A stretch of 64,000 nucleotides of DNA, from assembly GCA_018340375.1 (NCBI GenBank), contig JAFFJZ010000002.1:19300001-19364000 (forward strand). Reading direction: 5' to 3'. A model generated the notes under the pieces. The model made no database searches. It saw nothing but the letters and a program-made list of their open reading frames with translations, and had not been told where the DNA came from. Shown piece by piece: positions 24,326-34,934 of the stretch (position 1 is its first letter; each line of letters begins with the position of its first letter). Source of the stretch: Gonatopus flavifemur. Lineage: Eukaryota; Arthropoda; Insecta; Hymenoptera; Dryinidae. The translations under genes and the position numbers were made by a program.

Positions 24326-25119
24326 TTATGGGTATATGTAACCTTCGAATACTTCTGACGGAAAATCAGCTGGCGAAGATGAAATCCCAGCCTCGTATCA
24401 CGGTTGTGATATAACTAGAGTTACATACCTGACCAAGTGTTCGAAACATTGATTCCTTCCAAATTTCAAGTGAATTATTAATGTTTACCACTATTCAAGT
24501 GGCGGGTGTTGCGCAATTTCATCGAGATATCAACACAACTTGAATAAAAAATTCAATCTATAAATGAAATGTCAAATTTTGGGACTTGATTGTTCAATTA
24601 GTTACATAAATGATCTTGTATACTTTGAATGAAAGAAATATAAACACACTTTTATTTAAATTATTCTGATAAACATCTTGTGTAGGATATAACTCAATAT
24701 ATGTTCAGTGCCTACCCGCACTTCAGTACAAGTTTGCCTTGTTTGATTGGGAATTCCCTATCCGAATGTTGAACGCAGTAACGATATTCTGTGCTTCGGG
24801 ATATGCGCTTTCTTTCATTCTCTTTTCGTTCTTTCTCAGAAATTTGCATTCATGATTTTTCGCTCCAAACTTTCCTCGTACATTATTATTAAACGATCGT
24901 CTAATATGAATTGACACATGAGATAAAATCAGTAATTTTGTGAGTTGCTATTCGAATCTGTAAGGATTCATCGCATTTGGATCTCCGTTGAAGAAATTTA
25001 TGAATCGCTGTTGCTTTCATACCAATGAAAGTTATGATGTATTTTAATTAGTTCCATCGGTGAAGTTGTATAATCTTGACCAAAGTGATTTATGGGGATC
25101 AGAGATCAGATATTATATA
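24326..25119. other. Unassigned spacer
   Basis: The 64-codon minus-strand ORF at 24723-24917 has no recognisable domain; no repeat borders. Confidence 0.4.
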
Positions 25120-25677
25120 CAGGGTGTCCTAGGATTCGCGGACGGATTTTACAGGTATATTTTGCAGCCAAAATGCAATAATTTCCCGTTTGAAAAACAT
25201 TTTTTCGACGCTCAGTTTTGGAGATATGAGCATTTTTAGATTTTAGTTCAAATCCAAATCATTCGGAAACATACTTGAACTTAACACCATTCGCTAAGTT
25301 GGACAACGGCGGATCTGTGGAAAAAAAATTAAACTACTTTATCATTGATAGTTCCGGAGCTGTAGCAATTTGAAACTTTCCAGCTTTCAGTCAATCAGAA
25401 TTCAGCAACTTCAAATCGCTCTAGTTCCGGAACAATCGATAACAGAATAGTTCAATTTTTTTCCTCATAATTCCGCCGTTTTCCAACTTGGCGAATGGTG
25501 TTAAGCCAAGTATGTAGCATATAGTGTTTTCGAATGATTTGGATTTGAACAAGAATCTGAAAATGCTCATATCTCCAAAACTAAGCGTCGGAAAAATTTT
25601 TTTCAAACGGGAAATTATTGTATTTTGGCTGCAGAATATACCTGTGGAATCCGGTCCGCGAATTCTGGGACACCCTG
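25120..25677. mobile_element. 558-bp palindromic element, CAGGGTGTCC ends, TSD TA (or TATATA)
   Basis: Arms of roughly 250 bp. CAGGGTGTCCTAGGATTCGC at the left faces GCGAATTCTGGGACACCCTG at the right; paired blocks ATATGAGCATTTT and TTGGA[C/A]AACGGCGGA follow. TATATA lies on both sides. A 100-codon minus-strand ORF and a 79-codon plus-strand ORF both lie in the right arm and are not genes. No superfamily can be named from the ends alone. Confidence 0.85.
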
Positions 25678-25948
25678 TATATATATGTATGTATATATAC
25701 AGAGCCCTTACGGGAGGATTCAAACTTCTGAAAAAACCTGATATAGCTATTGATTTTTACTGATTTTTTTGTTGGACAAAATTTGTTTCCTAGACCAGGT
25801 CAGGTTCACCTCGATACTGCTCATGTCTGGACAAGGATTGTCACTTTCAGTTAACACCAGGAACTTCACTGTGAAAAAATTCCTCCTAAAAATTCAGCAA
25901 ATGTAATTATAATTTTTACAACCATTTTTTTCGGAATTTTCAAATGAA

Positions 25949-26056
25949 CCCAGTAAACACGACTGCTGGCCTTTGAAAGGGTCAGAACGGGTCTTCACTG
26001 GCATCGCAGGGCCTTCAGCGACCCATTTAACCGCCAGTAATAATTGTTTTTAGGGG
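25949..26056. mobile_element. Possible short CCC-type element, TSD AA
   Basis: CCCAGTAAACACGACTGCTGG at the left; the right end read on the minus strand is CCCCTAAAAACAATTATTAC. AA flanks both. Terminal match is imperfect, so this is a weaker member. Confidence 0.4.
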
Positions 26057-26513
26057 AATTTTACTGAATCACGAGAATTAAGACTGAAATTTCAGAATAC
26101 GCTTCGAAATTCAATTGAAGTTCCTTAAAATTCAATAAAATTCATCTGGAACTCCAAAAAAACGTGGCTGTGAAGAATTAAAGTCACATTTCCGAATTTT
26201 CAGAAGGAATGTATTTTACAGTGTTATCAAAAGAACTTCGCCTCCATCAGCACTCGGTGACAGATTTCAGTCAATCGAATGTGAGTTCTAGTGCTTTGAG
26301 AATTTCTATGAATTCCACTATAAAAAGCCTTGGAGAAACTGTCAAACAATCTAAAAGGTTTTGAAAAACTGGAAACTCCCGAGAACGGTGCATTTTTTCC
26401 GAATTCTGAAAGATACGGAACACTTCTGAAGATCTCTGAAAAATTTTGAGGAACTCTTATCTACAGTGCAAGTTTTTCCACTGAAAATTTTCCTGAATGT
26501 CTACCCACATAAC

Positions 26514-26674
26514 AATTCATGTCTTGCGATGTCTTTTAGATAAGTTTAAGATGTCTTGCGCAACACATTTAGATATCTTTTAGACCAAAGAAGAGTTGTA
26601 GACATCCAAATGTGTTGCGCCAGACATCTTAAACTTGTCGAAAAGACATCGCAAGACATGAATTGTTATGTGGG
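26514..26674. mobile_element. Palindromic MITE, CCCACATAAC ends, TSD TA
   Basis: 161 bp, nearly perfect palindrome: CCCACATAACAATTCATGTC and its exact complement at the right, followed inward by TTGCGATGTCTTTT/AAAAGACATCGCAA. TA on both sides. Confidence 0.92.
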
Positions 26675-26720
26675 TATGAATATCTCTGCAAAACTATAAA
26701 CACCCCTGAAATCCTCTGTA

Positions 26721-26941
26721 CTGAAAAAAATGAAGTCTTCAATTCTTAATAATTGAATTGAGGATTCATTTACATATACCTAAATTTTGCTATATTATAT
26801 CACACATTAAGGCATATTTTCGCAACTCAAATTTTATTCTAATCCAATTGGATTTCCAAGGAATTTTCCAATTTTATGAATAACTTTTGCTTCCATTACA
26901 TGTACTTTTTACGATTTTTTTTCTAGCGGTGTATGCACTGC
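26721..26941 (+). mobile_element. Family H repeat
   Basis: Left end CTGAAAAAAATGAAG (first bases lost), right end TTCTAGCGGTG followed by TA. Core TTGCTATATTATATCACAC matches the copies at 5060 and 28935. Confidence 0.65.
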
Positions 26942-27056
26942 ACTGAGAGCAAATTCCAGTTCCCATAACCATGTTTTTGACTTTGCCCATGTCATGTAGT
27001 TGTCACAGCTCAATATATGTGATTTTATTTTCTTGGTTATCATAATCAAATCCCAA

Positions 27057-27211
27057 CCCACATAACAATTCATGTCTTGCGATGTCTTTTCGATGAGTTT
27101 AAGATGTCTTGCGCAACACATTTAGATGTCTGTTAAATGTCTAAAACTCTTCTTTCGTCTGAAAGACCTCTAAAAGATGTCTTCAAAGATATCTTCGAAG
27201 AGGTCTTCGTT
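27057..27211. mobile_element. Partial copy of the CCCACATAAC MITE
   Basis: The first ~75 bases match the left arm of 26514-26674 almost exactly. The right part has GATGTCTTC/GAAGATATC words but no closing CCCACATAAC complement, so the right end is lost or rearranged. It abuts the CCC-type element at 27223. Confidence 0.7.
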
Positions 27212-27222
27212 TTTTTCTCAGC

Positions 27223-27394
27223 CCTGGTGGAAATATTTCTCTCAGAATTTTTGAGAATCTCTAACAAACTCTGGAATTCAAACATTCCCTGTAAATCTCT
27301 GCAAGTCTCTATAGAATTCAGAATAATTCGGAGAATCTTTGGAAATATTCTGAGCTTTTCTGGAAAACTCTCAAAATTGGAATTTCCACCGGGG
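27223..27394. mobile_element. CCC-type element, TSD AG
   Basis: Left end CCCTGGTGGAAAT, right end ATTTCCACCGGGG, with AG on both sides. The 172-bp interior has TCTCTGNAAT-type words like the large element at 61245-62308, so it may be a short relative. Confidence 0.82.
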
Positions 27395-27704
27395 AGTATC
27401 TGGAAAATGAGCGGTAACTGGAATAAACAATAACTGAAATATTCGTGTTTGCAAAATTTTCACAAAAATAACGATACCAATTAAATGTTAAGGCAACTGA
27501 ATTTTTTATTCTAAAATTTTCAATCACGATGATTATACAGTTGAACTGGACTGAAATTTCCAAAGAAATTTCTTAACCATGGGGGAGAACATGGAGAAAA
27601 TTGTTCAGTCATTATGATTGAGAAATTTGGTTATCCCATCAATACAATATTAGTTTCTTGAACAGAACGTTTTTGTTGATGCAACTATTATTACAGTCCA
27701 GGTA

Positions 27705-28656
27705 CAGTTGAACCTCGATTGAGGCAAGTGAACGGGACCGAACTTGCCTCAATCGAGGCTCTCATAGACACGCCTATCGACCAATCAGAAGAATGGTGAG
27801 GAATCTCTGTCAGGGCCGTGTCAACTTGTGGGTTCCAAAATCTATATCATTCAAAATGACAGCTGGAACGTATTTTCAACAAGTTTTTTCGACAAATTAT
27901 ACAAAATCTTCGAATAACGTTTTCCATATTTTGAATTAGATAATGGTTTTGAATTAGAAATATTGAGGAATCGTCTTCATTCATTATATCTTTGAATCAC
28001 AGATGATGAGTATGAATCCAGCCATGTTTTTTAACAATCATTTTCCAGCGAAAAATAATCCTATTTCAACATTACAACTAATATTATGATATAATATTAT
28101 GATTCTCAGTTTTTATAAACATAATTTTTTGCAACATATATATTATTAAACATTTTTTCACAATAATCTTAACTACACCTTTTGATGCTTTTAGTCGCAG
28201 GTATACCTTTTTGAATCATTTTAAATGTGAAACAACAGGTAATATGTTCAGGAATCCTAATAGAAATTATTCTATAGATTACCTAGCTAAAACGAAGTTC
28301 TTGAAAAAAGTATCACATATTTTTTTGGTAATATTTTTTGATCACAGATGATAAGTATGAATTCAGCTATTTTTTTTCAACAATCATTTCCCAACGAAGA
28401 ATAAGCCTATTTGAACATCACAACTAATGATATTATGATTCGCACGTATTTAAGAGAAAAATTGCATGTATTTATATTTCAAAACATAACCTAACCTAAT
28501 ATTTACAAACTGATATTGAAACAAATGCAACGTTCTCGATCGTGTGGACTACGGCACTGACCAACACATCACATGACTCCCCTCCCGTACGACACAATGA
28601 GTGGAGTAGGGATAAAACTTGCCTCAATCGAGGTTTCCTCAATCGGGGTTCTACTG
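27705..28656. mobile_element. Pogo/Tigger-like non-autonomous element, TSD TA
   Basis: Left end CAGTTGAACCTCGATTGAGG, right end CCTCAATCGGGGTTCTACTG, TA on both sides; CAGTAGAACCTCG-type ends are known from pogo/Tigger elements of the Tc1/mariner group. A second AACTTGCCTCAATCGAGG block lies inside each end. The 952-bp interior includes a direct duplication of about 95 bp (27998-28095 and 28341-28440, starting ATCACAGATGAT). No transposase ORF. Confidence 0.85.
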
Positions 28657-28934
28657 TAACTCAATTTCTTGTTCAATTTCGGTTTCGGCGACTGTAACCA
28701 AAGAGTTTTACCAGTAGAGGTATAAGAATAGATTTTTAGAACTCTTGAGATACTTTTTATCTGTTTTTTTATCTCACGCGGAGAGGTGTTGCATTTTTCT
28801 TGATAACTTCGTGAAACGAAAGTCTGTCATCTGTTTGTAAATTGTAGAAATGCGAGAGTAGCGAACATTGTTGGGTTCAAAAAAATGCGAAATGAAAAAT
28901 TTCTGTAGAAAACTTGACACATGAATTTTCCATA

Positions 28935-29645
28935 CACTGTTAAAAATGTCTTTAAATTCAATATACTTTTCAAGTACATTTGTGAATTAAATTCCCAATT
29001 CTTGGTAATTGAAACGAGAATTCATTTGCACGTAACTGAATTGAAAATTTTTGCTACATTATATCATACAGTAATACAGTAGAAACTCGATTATCCGAGC
29101 TCCGATCAACCGACGCTCCGCGTTATCCGAGGCCTGGACCGCTTCGGATTAACCGAGCTGGATCCTCGGATAATACGAATCATCAAATAAATCATAAATA
29201 ATAAAATCACTGATTTTTTGAAATCAAAAAAATTTGTAGCAATGCATGTTTATTTGTACAAATGATGTACCAAAAATTAGGACATATTCATTTTCTTTTC
29301 ACATTTCATATTTTAATGTTATGAAGATTATAAAAATATAAATATATCAGGAATATGTTGAATAATATTTATGTAATATATTCAAACTGCGCAATGAAGA
29401 TTTCAAACACTTGAGGGATTAAAATTTCTCAAAAAATATATATTTGCTGTATTATCCGAGGTTTCAGTTATCCGAGGTAAGCTCTCCCCACATTACCTCG
29501 GATAATCGAGGTTCTACTGTATATATTTTCGTAACTAAAATTTCATTTAGATGTGAGTGAAATTTCAACGAAGGCCTCAGTCACGGGAATAACTTTTGCT
29601 CCCATCACATATAAATGGAAGTTCCATCAGAAATTTCTAGCAGGG
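28935..29645 (+). mobile_element. Family H repeat interrupted by a pogo-like element, TSD TA
   Basis: Left end CACTGTTAAAAATGTC, right end read on the minus strand CCCTGCTAGAAATTTC, with TA outside both. Without the insertion at 29077-29519 and its extra TA it is about 266 bp. It is the most complete copy of family H and carries one CACTG and one CCCTG end. Confidence 0.8.
29077..29519. mobile_element. Pogo/Tigger-like MITE nested in family H, TSD TA
   Basis: Left end CAGTAGAAACTCGATTATCC, right end GGATAATCGAGGTTCTACTG. Subterminal GGATAA/TTATCC words repeat (CGCGTTATCCGAGG, CCTCGGATAATACG). TA on both sides. The uninterrupted copy at 5200-5201 shows the empty TA site. 443 bp, no ORF. Confidence 0.92.
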
Positions 29646-29989
29646 TACTTTTCTGGAAATTTACTAAAAAATTTTGGTCAAAATTCCGCAAAATCAGAAA
29701 TTTTCACATGAATGCAAGGGAAATGTCTCATACATGTCTGAGCGGAAAAAATTTCGAAATTACATATATATTTTATACATCATTTGAGAATATTTCCATT
29801 TGGGTGGACTTGGAATTGATATTCCATAGGGTTGATGAAAAATTTCTGTTTGCTGGAGACAGGGCAATTTCGGTTATGTTTTACATCATGCGAATGGAAC
29901 GAGCTCTATTGTAGAGTAAAAGATGCAAGCGTAGCAGGGCTGTGGGAATCATATAAATACCAGAATGCCGGATTTTTCGATCGTGCTCT

Positions 29990-30128
29990 TTAAATCTCCA
30001 AGAGTGAAATTACCACTCCCAATTTGGGGTGGATTGTGCTTTCACTCTTTGAGAGTGATAAAATCACTTTAATAGAGTGAAAAGTACCACTCGTAATTGG
30101 AGAGTGATTTACACTCCACCCGTTTGAG
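29990..30128. repeat. Cluster of GAGTG/CACTC motifs
   Basis: AGAGTGAAA, CACTCC, GAGTGATA and similar words occur every 10-20 bases in both orientations. The same motif cluster returns at 30890-30978 and 31787-31950, on either side of the large palindrome. Confidence 0.6.
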
Positions 30129-30577
30129 GATTGAAATACCAGCTTTCTGAGAATGAAATATCCGAGTTTATTTATATCCAATCAACGCTTCAAAATTATT
30201 TGAAAACTCAACGTCTTTTGAATGACGACGTGAGAAATATATATTTCAAATATGAAAATTCCTTCTGTCCACACTGCGGGATGAATTCTTTACCAGAGGT
30301 GAATACAATAATGTTATTGTAAAATTTTCCAAGCTCTTAGGTCTCATTTGGTCATTATTTTCACATACTGGTCCATAGGAAATCGAACGAGGTACCCCAC
30401 ATACACACTTGTTACAACTTTGTCGTTCGTCTAAACAAGTGTCGGTTCAGCTTAGGTCGGTTAGGCATGGGTTATGTAGGTCAGAATATAGGCAGGTTCT
30501 CTAGCGGTTTGATTCCCTCAAAGGTAGTGCATAATTTCTCTCACTGCAATAGGTGATTCAGGAACATGCGGAGTTAA

Positions 30578-30790
30578 GGAGATTCACTACTCTCTGCAAA
30601 AATTACTAGATTCCAAATTTCTCCCCCCAGTTTTCTCAGAAACGAACACATCAAATGAAAAATAATGAGGAGCTGCATTTTTTTCAATAGCCTAAGAAAG
30701 ATGCACCTGCTCATTAAAATTGATTCTATTCATTGATTACTGAGAAAACTGGGGGGAGAGATCTAGTAACTTAGCTTGTGGTGAATCGCC
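30578..30790. mobile_element. TTAA-flanked palindromic element
   Basis: Flanked by TTAA on both sides (30574-30577 and 30791-30794). Ends GGAGATTCACTAC and GTGGTGAATCGCC. Inner arms TCTCCCCCCAGTTTTCTCAG and CTGAGAAAACTGGGGGGAGA pair. TTAA targeting is a piggyBac-like trait, although the ends do not start CCC. Confidence 0.72.
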
Positions 30791-30889
30791 TTAAGAATGT
30801 AGTGAGATACACACAAATTCCTTCTTTTCATCATCTCCACAGAAGTAATCAAAATTCGTAACAGATTTCACCTGAAAGACATCACAAAA

Positions 30890-30978
30890 TCACTCGCATT
30901 TGGAGTGAGACTTTTCACTCTTAGATATGCGGTGAATATTGTCAGTCTGATTCAGAGTTGATGGAATCACTCTTTCCA
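30890..30978. repeat. GAGTG/CACTC motif cluster, left side
   Basis: CACTCGC, GGAGTGAGAC, TTTCACTCTTAG, GGAATCACTC in quick succession, ending where the large palindrome begins. Confidence 0.5.
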
Positions 30979-31786
30979 CACGGAAAGAACTCTGGAGCTA
31001 CCGTAGTATGTGAGCCCGTCGCACTATAGTAGCTTGGCTGCCCACATACGAGCACAGTGTCGCTGTGTACCAAAGTTGATTCAACAGTCAGCCAATGTGG
31101 TATGACGAAGCGCCGAACTGAATTTGCTCCCGTGTAATACCACGATGGTATGGCTCAGGAGCAAACAGGCCTCGACGCGCGTACTCGCGCTGCTCCCCAC
31201 TCCGCCGTACTACCTTTGTGCAGTGATGCCAGATTCGAGACCGAGACCGCTATTACCCTCTCCATCGACCGCTCCCCCTTTCTCCCACCATGCGGAATAC
31301 GTCGGGTGAGCGAGAGAGTGATAGTCACTCTTTCCCTGTCGCTCACATGACGTATTCCGCATGGTGGGAGAAAGGGGAAGCGGTCGATGGAGAGGGTAAT
31401 AGCGGTCTCGGTCTCGAATCTGGCATCACTGCCTTTGTGTTTGATTCGCGCCATCATGGTATGTTGCGGGGAAAACTAGATGCTTGCAATGTGACGAAAA
31501 CGCGTACATTTGCCTGCGCAACGTACTATAACAGCACGAGTCAAAACAAACGAAGTACGGCGGAGTGGGGAGCAGCGCGAGTACGCGCGTCGAGGCCTGT
31601 TTGCTCCTGAGCCATACCATCGTGGTATTACACGGGAGCAAATTCAGTTCGGCGCTTCGTCATACCACATTGACTGACTGTCGAATCAACTTTGGTACAC
31701 AGCGGCACTACGCTCGTATGTGGGCAGCCAAGCTATTATAGTGCGACGGGCTCACATACTACGGTAGCTCCAGAGTTCTTTCCGTG
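30979..31786. mobile_element. Large near-perfect palindrome (foldback), CACGG ends, TSD CA
   Basis: Arms 30979-31212 and 31551-31786 (about 235 bp) are inverted copies with only about eight differences by eye. Ends CACGGAAAGAACTCTGGAGC and its complement, flanked by CA on both sides. The arms are much richer in G+C than the surroundings. A separate palindrome (31221-31431) is nested near the centre. The six ORFs of 61-106 codons here are mirror images of the two arms. Length without the nested insert is about 589 bp. Confidence 0.92.
31221..31431. mobile_element. hAT-like palindromic MITE, 8-bp TSD CCTTTGTG
   Basis: Left end CAGTGATGCCAGATTCGAGA, right end its complement. Flanked by a perfect 8-bp direct repeat CCTTTGTG (31213-31220 and 31432-31439), as expected for hAT transposition. 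Arms of ~95 bp are almost identical. The opposite arm of the enclosing palindrome (around 31541-31550) shows the uninterrupted sequence. Confidence 0.93.
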
Positions 31787-31950
31787 CAGAGTGAAAAATA
31801 ACTCCAACATAGAGATATGTAATATCACTCTTCACAACAGTGAAGTTTCACTCTAATAGGACAGGCTCACTTCTGGCTGACTAATGGAGTGATAGTTCAC
31901 TCTTAAAGAGTGAAATTTCACTCCAAAAATTTTAGAGAGTGGATAATTCA
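31787..31950. repeat. GAGTG/CACTC motif cluster, right side
   Basis: CAGAGTGAAAA, ATCACTCTTC, TTTCACTCTAA, GGAGTGATAG, TCACTCTTAAAGAGTGAAAT in succession. Together with the left cluster it forms the context into which the large palindrome was inserted. Confidence 0.55.
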
Positions 31951-32130
31951 TTCCAGCAATAATCAGTTTTCGAATCTAGTTCATATCTCGAGCATTCACA
32001 AAATTCAATCAAACCTTTCTACAAACCTCCTGCCCTCCAAATACGGAATATGGACAGAATTTTCATCCCCTAACAAAAGATTTTAGATTTTTCAATGAGA
32101 ATAGTTTCACTTCTCACGAAAAAAAAGTAT

Positions 32131-32426
32131 CCTCGTTGAAGAGGTCCCATAAATTCTAATGAATTCTAGTTATTTCTAGGACAGAAACCGCATGATATCT
32201 AGTACACGCACTGGATTTGATAGAGTCTTATGAGACTTTGCAAATGGCTCTCCTTGCAAGGAGGATCTCATAAAGTTCTCATATAATTTTCGCATTCTTA
32301 TATGAAATCATATGAAACCCATAAGTTTTAGGATAGAAACCGCATATAGACTGATAAGAACTTATCAAAATTCATATAAATTAACTAGATTTATATATGA
32401 GAATTTATGGAACTCTTTCAACAGGG
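32131..32426. mobile_element. CCC-type element, TSD AT
   Basis: Left end CCTCGTTGAAGAGGTCCCAT, right end read on the minus strand CCCTGTTGAAAGAGTTCCAT; both continue AAATTC. AT on both sides. Interior repeats TTTTAGGACAGAAACCGCAT-like and CATATGA words. Confidence 0.75.
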
Positions 32427-32477
32427 ATGGTTATTGTAACGATCTGAAGTGGAGTTAGTGGCGATAATGTATCGCTA

Positions 32478-32709
32478 CACTGTAAAAAATGATTGTGGAA
32501 TTTTCCCCCAAAAAATGGTGGCAGCAAAGTTCCTCCACAGATAGGGAATTGTTCACCACAATTCAGTGGACTTTTCCTTCATTGGTGGAGGATTCAACAC
32601 CTAAAAAACAAAAAAATTCCTCAAAGTGATGGAAAAACAATTCCCCCCACGATAAGGGGATGAAATCCACCAACAGTGTGAAGAAAAACTCCCCACATTT
32701 TTTACGGTG
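32478..32709. mobile_element. MITE, CACTGTAAAAAATG ends, TSD TA
   Basis: Left CACTGTAAAAAATGATTGTG, right TGGGGAG-like block on the complement running to CATTTTTTACGGTG. Interior has several CCCCC/GGTGGA words. TA on both sides. 232 bp. Confidence 0.82.
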
Positions 32710-32856
32710 TATGATAACGATATAGATGGCTAGGGTAACCACTTATATCGTTCCTCGAGGGATCTGTTTCGTCATGGCAACGATACTGATATCCCTATAT
32801 ACTTCGAATAGTCATGAGAACGATCCAGTATCGTTATGACAACGATACTTTTTTCT
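32710..32856. repeat. AACGATA/TATCGTT word repeat
   Basis: TATCGTTATGACAACGATAC and related small palindromes recur, ending TTTTTTCTCCGTG at 32856. GTTATTGTAACGATC at 32430 may be the other side, so the MITE at 32478 probably interrupts an older CACGG-ended element. Confidence 0.45.
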
Positions 32857-34343
32857 CCGTGCAACTTTGGAAAAAGAAACACGATATTTACATTCTGAAC
32901 CGTTACCGTAATGAAGAGATAATAAGATTCGAGAATAAAGTGAATTATTTTGTAATTCCAGAATTATTCGTTAACACAAAACCTCCTAAAGAGCATTACA
33001 AAGTATCTTGATGTGTTTCATTCCTGTTTTAAACATGCTTTTAAAGACGAGAGTAACGGTAAAAACAAAGTATCCGAATATTCCAGCATCGTAATATTAT
33101 CACCGACGGGATAATAACCTATATCACTTGCGGTATATTATGCAGATGCGTTTTGTATTCAAATCTATCAATTTCGCTACTACTTTATCGATATCGTCTA
33201 AAGAAACAATTATTCTTGCAGATTATATTCCCATGCCTCACTTCAACCATATACTCACTTTGAAATTCACGTAACATCAGAAACGAATTGCAAATATGTG
33301 TATTAGAATTTTTACCACCTCAATTCGAACGCAAAATTTTTTGTTCTCCAATTGCGAGAAAATTCCAGAGCTTTCAAAGTAGTAGTAGTAGTAGTAGTAG
33401 TAGTAATAAAAAGACAACACGAGGGATAGATGAATTACGATTGTACAATAATATTCAATATATCTGTCATAATAAAGTAATTATCTGAGATTGCGCATGC
33501 ACTATTCATGCATTAGGAGAGATCAAAGATAATGCCTGAACATCGAAAACGTTATAAAAATGAGAATCGTAAATTGGTATTTTATAGTAAGCGTGATGTA
33601 GGATGATACAAAGATAGGTCGCCGTTGGTAATAAAACTTTACTATTCTGTGCGGTAATTTCTCCTACGTCGAGTGGAAAGTTGTGTTACAAAATCTGCAT
33701 TTACATTCTCAACTTTGAAAATAAAAACGTATTACATTGTATTTTGTTTCATTTCGAGTACGAATAGTGACAGGAACAACAGTCGAGATCCAAAAACAAT
33801 CGCGTATTTGTGTACGATAGGATGAAAGTATATAAGTGTGTATAGAAGAGCGATGAGAAACTAGTATGGAATACATTCAAGACATTACTCGTTATACAAT
33901 TTCTCTTGCACGATTGAACATGGTACAATTTGAATACGTTGACGGAGCGTTTGTTCACGTTTCGTATGTTCAGGATAGACGATCGAGAGAGATGGACGAG
34001 TAATAGCACTTGTCGAGATCTACGGCACTGCCGATGGACCCCTTCCTTCCTCGATATGTCCAACTCCTATAATTTCTCTCCTCTTGCGATTAGCCACCGT
34101 TATTCCACTGCCGGTCAGTCATTGCGTCACACTCAAGAAAGTTGCGTAATGGGCCTTACGCCGCGCGGTCCCTCTTATTTCCCTCCCTTCTCTCATTTTC
34201 ATTGCACTATACATTTTAGAAAAGAGGAGAAATACATTTTATGATAAATCCAAGGTGATCTTATTGTTACTAAACCGGTAGATATAATAGCATTGTATGT
34301 CGTATGTTGTTTTTTTTTTCAAAATAAATGTCATAAATTTGTA
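32857..34343. other. Spacer with a G+C-richer block at 33940-34200
   Basis: Holds a microsatellite (listed separately). 33940-34200 is richer in G+C and has overlapping 104-codon ORFs on opposite strands, neither recognisable. It might be a conserved non-coding or promoter segment; nothing decisive is visible. Confidence 0.35.
33378..33404 (+). repeat. (AGT)9 microsatellite
   Basis: Nine uninterrupted AGT units. Confidence 0.95.
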
Positions 34344-34728
34344 CACTGAGAGAAGAGCGATTTGGAAGTTCGGTGATTAGTAATATACTTTTCCGATAAA
34401 TTTAAATATTGCTTAACTCTCAGCGATGTTCTGTGAAATTTCAAGGAACATTACTGGAATTTTGCTTTACATTACTGAGTGTTTTTTATTATATAATACA
34501 ATATTCATCACCAAATTCGGTGTATGTCACTTAATTCCTAAACGTGTAGTAATTGAGTGACACACAACGAATTTGGTCATGAATATCATATTATATAATA
34601 ACGAACGAAGAACAGTGAGTAATGTAAAGCAAAATTCCAGTCACATGGCTGAAGGTTCAGTAATATTCAGATTTATCGATCGAATATAATATTTTCTACT
34701 GAACCTCCAAATTGCTCTTTTCTCAGTG
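34344..34728. mobile_element. 385-bp palindromic MITE, CACTGAGAG ends, TSD TA
   Basis: Left CACTGAGAGAAGAGCGATTT, right its complement ending TCTCAGTG. Paired blocks ACATTACT, ATTATATAAT and a central stem (CACCAAATTCG/CGAATTTGGT). TA on both sides. Arms of ~185 bp. Confidence 0.88.
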
Positions 34729-34814
34729 TAGTTTTTAATTTTGATCGTATGTTAATGAACAGACAAAACTTTCGTAGCAACATTTATATTCAAATAATTG
34801 TATTATTACAACTA

Positions 34815-34934
34815 CCCGAGTGGAAAAATTTTCAAAATTATATATAATTTTTATATAATTCAATATAATTTATATTTAATCCATATATAATTCGATATAA
34901 ATTATGTTTAATTTTGAAAATTTTTCCACTCGGG
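34815..34934. mobile_element. 120-bp palindromic MITE, CCCGAGTGG ends, TSD TA
   Basis: CCCGAGTGGAAAAATTTTCA faces its complement; the centre is pure A/T. TA on both sides. A related, more decayed copy lies at 39052-39141. Confidence 0.92.

Noticed and set aside
30430..30530. GCGGTTTGATTCCCTC, considered as a tRNA B box with an upstream A box
   Set aside because: The A-box candidate (CAGCTTAGGTCGG) is too far away and no cloverleaf forms; likely chance.
31124..31641. Group of 61-106 codon ORFs on both strands
   Set aside because: All are arm and counter-arm readings of the 30979-31786 palindrome and its nested hAT-like insert.
33930..34244. Opposed 104-codon ORFs, considered as a coding exon
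   Set aside because: Both strands are open, with no convincing splice pair around either and unlike-protein composition.
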